This document shows positions 54,875 to 64,000 of a DNA stretch of 64,000 nucleotides, piece by piece. The notes beneath the pieces are model-generated. The model ran no database searches, was not told the DNA's origin, and worked only from the letters and a program-made list of their open reading frames with translations. Made by a program: the position numbers and the translations under genes. Numbering within the stretch: the first letter of the stretch is position 1; every line of letters starts with the position of its first letter. Origin of the DNA: Heterobilharzia americana (Eukaryota > Platyhelminthes > Trematoda > Strigeidida > Schistosomatidae); contig OX104130.1 of the NCBI GenBank assembly GCA_944470555.2, positions 42,627,491 to 42,691,490 on the forward strand. The letters are read 5' to 3'.

Positions 54875-56299
54875 TTTAACAGACCATTTGTTTGCTAATT
54901 TCTTTTACATTTTAATTCAAATTCTTCGCCACCCTATCTCTTCATAGCCTTTGTTACCCCCAACCGCTACTAGTTTGCTTTACTCGACTTAAGCAATCAT
55001 TTCAGATCATATATTTTGATCCACTCATTATCTCTTCACCCTTTACTTCTCCCTGATATATATCACAATGTGTACAGTGACTTTTTAAATTTGTATTGCA
55101 ACTTTATTTTTTGTAAGTTTTGTTTGTTTTTGGTAGTTTTTTCCTTCTTTTGTGTTGTTTACATTTTGTATTTAACTTCTTTCAGACGTGTTATTTGCAC
55201 ATTTTACTATCCTATTGTACATACGAGTTGTCTGTATTAACTTATTATCTGTACACATGAGTAATTGAATCCTTGAAAGTAATCGATTCAAAATGCACTT
55301 CCGTGTAGTAGAAGATGGATCACACCTACTGTGTGAAGGCTAATGTTTATTTTTGGTTGTCCATAGATCGGTAGGTGGAACTGGTTTCGAACCTGTGATT
55401 CAATGGGCTTAGGCATGAGTTAAGAAATGAGAGTAATGAAAAAGAACTAAGGATAAGAAATGTGAACATTTAGTAGGGCGACTGAGCAAATAATAGTGCG
55501 TTCTATGTTCATAGTTAGATACATTATTAATCCACCAAGGCTAATAAAATTCGCTTTGAGTCACGCTATCCAGATAACGTAACTACCGAATTTTGCCATC
55601 ATTATGATTACACCATGTGCGCATTACTTGACAAGTCATTAAATAATCAGTTAACCGACTGGGATAAGGCTCCCATCGCAAAACTAATGGTGTAGAAATT
55701 GAGGAATGACGTTTAATAAAATACAAAAAAAGGGATTTCAAATTCGCCTAATATCTCAACCTTGTTTCCCTTCTATTCATTAAGGATAAGATTTATGAAA
55801 TATGTTAAAAAAGACAACGGTTGCTAAGTTATGCTAACTTACTAGAAGAGGGTGAGATGCGATAAGCGAACATGTGGTCTGTAAAAAATTCATAGTGAAA
55901 GTTGTTAGTTCAGTTGTGAGTCATTACGTATTAGCTTCTTCTACACATAGATAATAATAACGTTGAATGGACCACTGTTTTATGTGTATTCCCTAGAGCT
56001 AAACCAATTCACTAGTACACCTTTTGTTAAAACAAGAGTTGTCAAAAAACTCATCACATGATAGCTTTTAAGAGAAACTGCAACAGAATCCAAAATTAAA
56101 AAGCTTACTGGATTTAACTCAATTTAGATTAGAACTAGTCTGTATGTGAAGACATTGGTTTTACAGACATTAAAGGTGAAATAAAAATTTGTATAATTAA
56201 GATAAGTCTATCAGTAAATAGTATGTTAACACAATTACCAATATGAAATCAGATTGTTTATATTGAATTCGTTTACTGCGATTTCCGTAGACAGAATTC

Positions 56300-58330
56300 T
56301 CAGTTAGTCAACAGTTTCTAATGTCCTCAATACTTCAGTTGATGTGCGCTGATGGCCCTGCTCACATATCTTTTTTACAGCGCATAATGGGCAAAAACGT
56401 CTTGAAAACTACACCCGACCTTATAGCTTTTACTGTAGAACTGTCGTATAGAAAAAAATTTCGGAGGAAATATTCTACTAAGTTGCATTTCTCTCACAGG
56501 ACTTAGTCTTCCAACATGTTAGGTAATTTGCACTTTTAGTGAAGACACACTACTTAGTAATAGATATTTCCGCGATAAAACGTTGCTGAGAGCTTTTCCT
56601 TCAAACAATAATCCAACTGCCGTTCTCCCTCTGCAACTAAAGCGTGGACTCAAATAGATCATACTGCAATCAGCTACCGATAACGGGAGTGTATTCCCAC
56701 TCATTCTAAAACACTAATCTGGACTCCGGTCACACTTTAGTGTGTGCTGAGTACATCTTGCATTTTGGTGGTCGTCAAAATTGTCCTTGGAAACGTATAA
56801 GCCTAAGGAAATTGATTGCACCTAGTATTGCAAGTAAGTATCGAATCGAACTAGATTCCAAGCTAGCTGTAGAACCTAGAGAAAGTATGGACAAGCATCG
56901 GTAACACTTAAAAGACATCATAAAGGAGATGAGTGGGCTGTACGACACTCTCTTACCTAGCGAAGCTGACGTCAGCAAAGAACTTCAAGTACTAAGGCAC
57001 TCCGCCCAAAACAGCCTACCCCTTGTTCTTTTGAAATATATAGAAGTAAGACTCTAATCAGTGAACTGAACGGTGTTTTGAAAGATATGGTATACTTAAA
57101 GTGCTCCATTACTTTGAAATGTAACCACAGATTTCTGCGATAATAACCAAGGTATCAATTTTCTACTGGCAGCATCTTAAATGTTTGCTGCTATCATGTT
57201 TCGCAAGCTATCAAAAAAGTGAGAAAGTAACCCGCCAGGAAAAGGCCGGCTCCATTCACGTCTTGATTTAACTATCCGCCAGACGATTGAGCACCGTTAC
57301 ATTTATTGCAAGTCAACAAACGCTGTGTCTCCTAACACTAGAGATACCTTGGACTCGCTGGACAGAGGTGTATGGTTGAATCATTTGTTGGATAGAAGAG
57401 TAAGCGTGAAGTTAATCAAAACACTGAAAGCCTTACTCTTCAAAACCTCAGGTAGAGTTAGGGCTGACGGCCATCTATCTTCATCATTGCAAATGTACAG
57501 GGATTACAACTACTCAATTTCATCATTCTTCTTCAACTTTTCCATCGACGCCGTTTTCGAAACAGCCCTAAAAGAATAGCGTAGTGACGATATAGACTCG
57601 CCACTAGATGGAAACATTTTCGACTTCGAAGAAGCGGACGATACTTTTGTTACTGTGTATCAACGTACAGGCTACTCAGATCGCAGCTAATCACTTAGCA
57701 ATTCACAACGCGTAAACATGGTATGTGCTTTGCACCATCGAAGTGCAAGGTGGTTGGTAGGAGCCTGTGCATGTACTCACCCTTCGTAGCGAATCGCCGG
57801 ACGTTTTCGAAATGCTTGTTTATCTGGGTGCTAGTGGAGTGAAATACGTCAATCTGAATCACTTTCGGCGCCATCGTTATGTTAACCATGCTGTAAAATG
57901 AGCTGGTGCAGGCAACTCTACGCTTGCAAAAGCTAGCCTCTCCAAACCGAGGATGCTTGATGACCCTGCGTTTCCAACCACCTCTGTCTTCACAGAATTG
58001 CTCACATTAAGTGAAAACAACGTGCAAATGGGATACAGTGATCCTCATCCACTGGAAGCAGTCATCCTGAAGCAGCAGCTTTCATGGTTCTAATACATGT
58101 TACGTACGTCTTGCCAGGAGCTCTCATACCGCTCACTGTTCATCTGCTTTAGAACCTCTAGGAAAGAGTGGGGAAGTTCATGACGTGGCGCCATAGTATA
58201 AAGGATAGTTGTGTTGCGCTAGCGTCTGTAGGTGTCCCATCACTCCCTGAATGAGGCCAGACATGTTGCAAAAATCATTGGTTTGAGACGATGGCAGACT
58301 AACTCGAAGTCAGTCTCAATCATGCAACAG
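56300..58330 (+). mobile_element. Third non-LTR retrotransposon remnant (highly decayed)
   Basis: Plus-strand pieces in the expected order of an RT C-terminal half: HILISELNGVLK-like text near 57050, LDSLDRGVWLNHLLDRRVSV then KTLKALLFKTSGRVRA (57349-57465, RT fingers), SISSFFFNFSIDAVFETALK (57520-57578), and near 58160-58290 pieces equivalent to TWRHSIKDSCVALASVGV and HWFETMADM. Many stops and frameshifts. The sequence is close in type to the family at 21838 and 51060 but distinct in the fingers region. It lies in intergenic DNA downstream of DOCK. Confidence 0.65.
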
Positions 58331-60888
58331 TTTCCTTGTTTGTTTTTTTATCGAGAAGTGAAACGAAAGCATCGAGTGCTTCCAAGGTTGTATTTTTGCA
58401 ACTGCTTCTTTTATAACCCACTTGTTTTTGTTTCCATCCTCCGTCCTGTTATCTTAACTTTCGTAATGCTGTTCTTTTATTTTGAATGGTGAATCCCTTT
58501 GTGCTCATGCTGTGCCAAAATTGTGTGCGAAATAAATGAAAACCATATTGGCAGAAAATCGCAAAGTAATTTATTACTTAATGACTTTTGAATGTTACCG
58601 AACGTTTTCACTATGACACCCACATTTTATCTACCAGCGATTCTTAGTGGTGTATTATATCTTAGCGTATGTATATACGCAGTTGTCATTCGCTAACTCA
58701 CACAGTTAACAAATTTTAATCATGATCATCTGCTTAACGTAGGTGTTAACACAGATCACCTGAGCTTTGTCTAATGCTACCAAAATTCTTATGCAACAGA
58801 TGACACCATTTAGAAATCCAGTTTGTGTTTTCATCTTAAAGTTACTAAGAATTTCATGAACTCACATGAGATTGAACGCAATACCTAATCGCTAGCCTTC
58901 AAGCAAAGGATAAGAATCCAATAGTCCGTATTCTACAAGCTGATTCACGAAATAAAGCATCAATAATTCAATACCATCACAATGGGTATAATTCCTCATT
59001 ACCGGTTTGCTTGACTTCATAAGAGACTTCTTCCTAGTAAGCTTTTTTATGTTCACAGGGTTTCCGAAACAAAATTCCAGCACGAATATCTACAGTGTTA
59101 TCACTTCAGTACAAAACAAAGTAGCCTTTTTAATATTTTTAAGAAGTTCAGTTTCAAAATCAATGACTACATTTTATTGATGCTTATTCTTTTTAGACAA
59201 ATCCCTAATAAGGCTTTATCTGATAAAAGTGACCAATCAAATCCCGTTCTGATATTGTTTTATCCGATTGAAAATTTCTGTTAGCCAATAAGAAAAATAT
59301 GAATGTTAGACTAAAATCATTGTCAAAGCATAGCCATTTGAAGGATATTTAAGGACAAGGAATAAATGTGATAGTAAAAGTGAAAGGAAATAAACTCTAC
59401 TTGGATTGAATATGACGTTACTATAGCGATGAAAAAATATGCGATCAATCAATGTTCAAAAACTTCCCCATCCCATATTATACTATTTAGTAACATGGAT
59501 TATCTTCTACTTATTATATAAGGTGAATATAGGTGAGTTGCGGAGTTCCTGTATATTTAGTTACATACTTCCGTATATTAAATTTAAATATTCTAAAAAA
59601 ACCCTTAATCCAGCTAAAAGATGTAATATTCTGTAGATTCTGTAATGCACAGAGAGCAGGAACACCTAAAAATTATTTTAGTGTCAGTCTTGATAGTTGG
59701 AATGCTTGTTTGTTAAAGTATACATCGAGCCTAATGATATTAGTTATGACAAAAGTAGAATTTTTAATGAAAAATTATTAGTAGTTTATTACTCCAAATT
59801 AGAAAACCAGTCTGCTAAAATTTAATAAATTCACCGATTCAGCATTGTTTTGGGTTATGACAGAACTAGTCTTATGACGAGGAAAAACTTTCCAACATAA
59901 TAAATCAGGAGGACGATGTCATATCTTATGGTAAGTAATGCAGTCGAACCAAATGAAAACTGATGTCAGTTACATTAAAGTTAAGAAACACCTGGGAAAG
60001 ACACACTATGATTTTTCATGACAATTTACTGAGTGATACAAGCAAATACAATGATGATAGTAAAACTGTAACCCATCAATTTGCTTTATATCAGTCAAAA
60101 AGCATCTGTCAGAAAGATCAGCGAAAAGAAGTACCCAGTTTTTAAGGAAATAAACAGTGACACTTGAGTATAAATGTTACCGTTACTTTAAAGTATGCAG
60201 AACCCATCTATGAAACATCATAAGCAGAAACACTTCATAGCAATAAATGATGAAAAACGTGAATCAAACAGCATGTTCATTGTGACTTAAATTATAAAGC
60301 ATGTAAGTCCTTATGAAGTGATGACTGATCCGCTTATAAGGAATTTCAATGCTCGTCCAGACTTCCGGAAGGTAATGTAAAAATCCCCATATTTTGTACG
60401 CCGTACAGCACAGAGAAAAATGGCTAAATTACACACAGCGATTTCATTCGTGTATCTCTGACTGATACTAGAAAACTCATCTCAACCGGCTCTGACCACG
60501 ACTGAAGGCAAAAACAAATAACCTACATCCATTCTTGTTGCCTAATATGAATAGGTTACTAATGTTTTTCTTCCAACTCTCGCCAAAGTTGAAAGGGCTG
60601 CAACAAACATTCAACGACGCATAACAATAGATAGAATCTTACGGTTTACTACCAAAAAGTTTTTAAGAATGAAAGTAGAAAAGTATTGATTATTTTTAAC
60701 AGCATCGACTTGTGGTAAAATAAATCCTCTGAAATTATCAAAACGACAACTAACTCAAAGGCAGCCATTTCTGATATAATTAAGGAGAAGTACAGAGATT
60801 TGAATCGAAGTTGTGAAATACAACAATAGTTTTGTAGCTTCAGTCATTAATAGTTATTTGGTTTCATCTATTTTTGACAAGAATCTTC

Positions 60889-60974
<86 letters not shown>

Positions 60975-62519
60975 CAAGAGATGGGCCTCATAATTGCCCC
61001 TTAAATATGCATCTGTAACGAAGCTGTGTTCCTGACTGTAATTATCTTACTATCCAATCACATGGCAGTTTTCGTGAAAATTTTCTAATTGCTTGTGCTC
61101 CAGACACCGATATGCCTATGGGCGACAGTAGAGCATGTTATCTTTGCCAAAATCCCAAGTAAAATAATTCCTTATGTTCTACAGCAAAGTGCAACTTTTG
61201 ATTGAAGAGAATTGGCAGGAAATCCTAATCCTACGTTGCATGTTCGTTGACATTTGTCACCAATATCGATAACCAGCCACGAAATCAGTCAAGGATTTTG
61301 GAACTATCCCAGACAAAGTACTTACAACTGAACTATTTGATTTGTGGATAAACTCCCTTGGGATTGGATTATGCACACTGATCGATCAACAAAGATCAAT
61401 CAATTACATGATATACACTTTGAAGCGCCGATTTTTTCTAACCACGTTATATCAGTCATAATATAATATGTAGGCGAATGCATTGCTTTATTTACAACAC
61501 AAACTTGATCGACAGAGTTCTGTCAGTATAAAGGGTCGATAGCATGGCACTCATCCTTGTTTAGTGGCCAATCAATGTAAAATGGATTTTGTCAAAATGT
61601 ACTAGTACGAAGACTATGAATACACTTTCCAGTGACAAAGATAAAAAAATACCTTTTATGTACTAGTTGGACCTAGAAGAAAACACGGGCCCCAATGGAA
61701 CTCAAACTTGAAGCCTCCTGGTGCGTATTTATCCAATCCCCATGCTACACATAGTGCATAATTCTTCACTAATGAGAATCCTCGAAATATGTACTACATC
61801 TGTAAATAGTTGAAAGTCTTATAAATGACTCCTAATCACATGTTCGCACGGGACTAGTATGGATTTAATAACTGGACTACTTTATGACAAACACACTGAT
61901 ATATACTAAAAAAACTCACATAGGTTTATATACCGTGTTGTTTGCAACGTGCAATACATAAGGGGTTACGATACAACGCAATCATTTAAGTGGAAGTCAG
62001 TTACGTCATAAGGAAACATTTCATCACTTTAAACAGTAAACAAATACTTATTCAATAGAAACAAATCTCCATCTAGCCCCACTGCTCATATAGAAGTTGA
62101 TTACTTACGAACGTGGTCCATTTCGGTTGTCTGACAATATCATTCCAATGGCACATCAAATAAGATACTCTTAGTGATTTATCCTTCGTATTCTATCCTG
62201 CCTGACTTTTGCTACGGATGATTTTGTCAGGCATATAAAATGCTGAAGTGACCTAAGTCACCATGAAAAGCAATTGTAATTATTACTAGTAATAATAATG
62301 ATAAAGTAGCAGTATTTATAATCTACTTAGCATTAAAATAAGCAAGAAGGAAAGCTAAGGATTTAGGTTGCCGTTTCTAAACAAACATGTTAATTAAACT
62401 GATGCAGAAAAGCGCTTGTATCTCTAATTACCTGTTTTAAAACCAATGGAGGAGAACAGAAAGAGCTGCTTTACACTCAATCTTGTCAATACTGCGAATC
62501 ATATTCGTATATCACCATC
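58331..62519. other. Intergenic AT-rich DNA
   Basis: No gene or named repeat found besides the TA array at 60893-60973. Open frames here are short and AT-rich (for example 59439-59781) and have no recognisable protein features. Confidence 0.5.
60893..60973. repeat. (TA)n microsatellite, long
   Basis: About 40 AT/TA units uninterrupted. Confidence 0.95.
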
Positions 62520-62539
62520 TAAACAGTCAGATATCTTTG

Positions 62540-62870
62540 CAGGTTAGTATTCATCATGGACTGACATCAGTCTGAGAAAAGTTGGAAACCTAGGGAGGCT
62601 GGACAGCTGTCTCGTCCTAGCATGGGACTCGCAGGGGTGAGCACTCATGAACCCCTCCCCCTAGGGATCAAACCCAGGGCCTTTAGGCTCCAAGGCCAGC
62701 ACGTTACCACTGACCCACTGGTTCGAAACCCAATGGCTCATATTTCTGATTTCTCTCAGTTCACAATATAGCGCGACCTCCATCCAATGCCGCCATTGAG
62801 TGACTGCCCACATGTTTAACTCCGTTGGTCGCACTCGTCACGACTTCTAATTGGAACTTTGATAATTACC
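62540..62870 (-). repeat. Family B repeat, copy B6
   Basis: On the minus strand, one of the most complete copies: head with GAGTGCGACCAACGG and GGAGGTCGCGCTATATTG, AATATGAGCCATTGGG, box-A-like GTCAGTGGTAACGTGC, box-B-like GGGTTTGATCCC, then hammerhead CCTGCGAGTCCC, ATGCTA, GGACGAGACAGCTGTCC and the tail ACTGATGTCAGTCC. The core is damaged (CTGCGAG, GAGAC). Confidence 0.65.
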
Positions 62871-62919
62871 TCTCGGAGCTAGTCACCAAAAAGTACTAGA
62901 TTAGTTCATTTTGAACGTT

Positions 62920-63110
62920 TCGTGGGGATCTATTTACTGATCTCAGGTTGGTTGTCATCATGGAGTGACATCAGTTGGAGAACCAATGGGAACCTGGGAT
63001 CACTCGATAGCTGTTTCTTCCCAGTGTGGGACTCTTCATCAACTGATGTCAGCCTATGATGAATACCACCCTGAGATCAATAAATAAATCCCAACTCACA
63101 ACTCTGAGAT
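62920..63110. repeat. Family B fold-back unit B7 (inverted tails around one core)
   Basis: The left arm (GGGATCTATTTACTGATCTC, CATCATGGAGTGACATCAG) is the approximate reverse complement of the right arm (CAACTGATGTCAGCCTATG, CTGAGATCAATAAATAAATC). Between them, on the minus strand, lies GAGTCCCACACTGGGA followed by AGAAACAGCTATCGAG, a hammerhead stem II with a perfect GTCCC/GGGA helix. It looks like two opposed family B tails with one shared core and no tRNA-like head. Confidence 0.6.
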
Positions 63111-63479
63111 AATCTACCTACTAAATTATAAGTTATCATTCATCTTTATTAGGATTGGAAATTCCTGTTTCTGTTCTTACTATTTTCGTTGAAATTCCGA
63201 AATCCACACCAACATACCTCAAGTGTGTTATGTAATTGTAAACTCCAAGAATGTGCTTTGAATTTAAGGGGATATGAGCTGATGTGCATCAGTGAAATAA
63301 AAAGATATCCTTTTATTCGGTGAATCTGTTTATTCTTGCTTTGGGTAAAATCATCACGATACAAAAACATATGAGATTGTTAACCTTACAAAGAAAAGCT
63401 GTTTCCCCATCGTTCATATGCTGTCATACATCTCTCTAAAATTTATGTGCTATCCAGTAAAGCTTTAACTTACATAGTG

Positions 63480-63532
<53 letters not shown>

Positions 63533-64000
63533 TCAGCGGCAGGTACTATCTTCAGCTTTAAATCACTAGCGCGGCTTATAGTTTACTATACTGCTGAGCT
63601 GCATCGATGGCTGACCTCTAGAATAAAGCCTGAATTAAATTAGGTACATAACAGTAAGAGAAGTCTAAATTTGCAAAGACTCGCTGCAGACTAATTTACG
63701 TTCCTGTTCCTCATTATAAGATATGAACGGATCAATGAAGTGCTCATTGTGCACAATATATGCTTTAAGGAAAGAATGGACACAATAATAATAAAACAGG
63801 AAATATACACCAATCATATTCAGGCTATTAAAAATAAAAATCATTCTAGTAACAAGTAAACAATGCAAAATAATTGGGTAGTATGATATTTTTAATGAGT
63901 TTCCTTGCTTAAACCCAATATATTAAAATTACTTGAAGTGCAAACTATATCATGTGCTATAGTTGCATCAAAATTGCACCTAAAAAATTATATCTTTTAA
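63111..64000. other. Intergenic AT-rich DNA at window end
   Basis: Contains a TA array (63484-63530) and nothing else that I recognise. Confidence 0.5.
63484..63530. repeat. (TA)n microsatellite
   Basis: About 23 AT/TA units. Confidence 0.95.

Larger units (their letters stand above)
54735..56299 (+). other. 3' UTR and downstream intergenic sequence
   Basis: After the stop comes a TA microsatellite, then a candidate poly(A) signal AATAAA (54869-54874). From about 54880 to 55230 the plus strand is pyrimidine-rich. A tRNA-box-B-like GGTTTCGAACCTGTGATTC occurs at about 55383 without other repeat parts. No gene is seen. Confidence 0.5.

Noticed and set aside
60893..60973. TA arrays as origin, satellite or centromeric signal
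   Set aside because: Simple microsatellites found at several unrelated places; nothing more is shown.
1..64000. CRISPR arrays, bacterial operons, rRNA or viral genes
   Set aside because: No regularly spaced repeats, ribosome-binding sites, rRNA motifs or viral protein motifs; intron-exon structure and non-LTR elements show animal nuclear DNA.

Overview
The window looks like nuclear genomic DNA of a schistosome blood fluke or a close trematode relative. It is AT-rich, has short exons in multi-kilobase introns with standard GT/AG borders, and is full of RTE-type and other non-LTR retrotransposon remnants, TA microsatellites and short tRNA-like repeats carrying hammerhead-ribozyme cores of the kind known from schistosome Sm-alpha elements. 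Species is not determinable by reading.

One protein gene is supported. It lies on the + strand from 1900 to 54734, as the 3' part of a DOCK-C type guanine nucleotide exchange factor (DOCK6/7/8 family). I could chain twenty exons by matching codon phase at every junction. The exon lengths sum to 4860 nt, giving 1619 codons plus a TAG stop with no internal stop. The chain starts just after where the DHR1 (C2-like, lipid-binding) domain should end, runs through the helical middle region, and ends with a complete DHR2 GEF domain (about residues 1110-1600, exons 13-20). The 5' half of the gene, including DHR1, is not in the window or is not recognisable in bases 1-1899.

Layout: 1-1899 no gene seen; 1900-18118 exons 1-6, with introns holding a Penelope-like GIY-YIG fragment, hammerhead repeats, a dispersed repeat pair and two unexplained long open frames; 18119-23285 a large intron with RTE copy 1, a hammerhead SINE and a second non-LTR fragment; 23286-33432 exons 7-11; 33433-39529 a large intron with RTE copy 2; 39530-54734 exons 12-20 (DHR2), with antisense retroelement debris and paired inverted repeats in the introns; 54735-64000 intergenic DNA with a decayed RT element, TA arrays and more hammerhead-type repeats.

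The most interesting structure is in the repeats. (i) Two short repeat families, here called A (Sm-alpha-like) and B, each join tRNA-like promoter boxes to a hammerhead core, and fourteen copies or half-copies show graded decay. (ii) Family B recurs three times as head-to-head, tails-out inverted pairs. (iii) The two RTE copies in introns 6 and 11 are about 98% identical over their last ~880 bp, sharing the same stop codons, but clearly diverged just upstream, which is a sharp mosaic boundary. All identities and counts here were made by eye.
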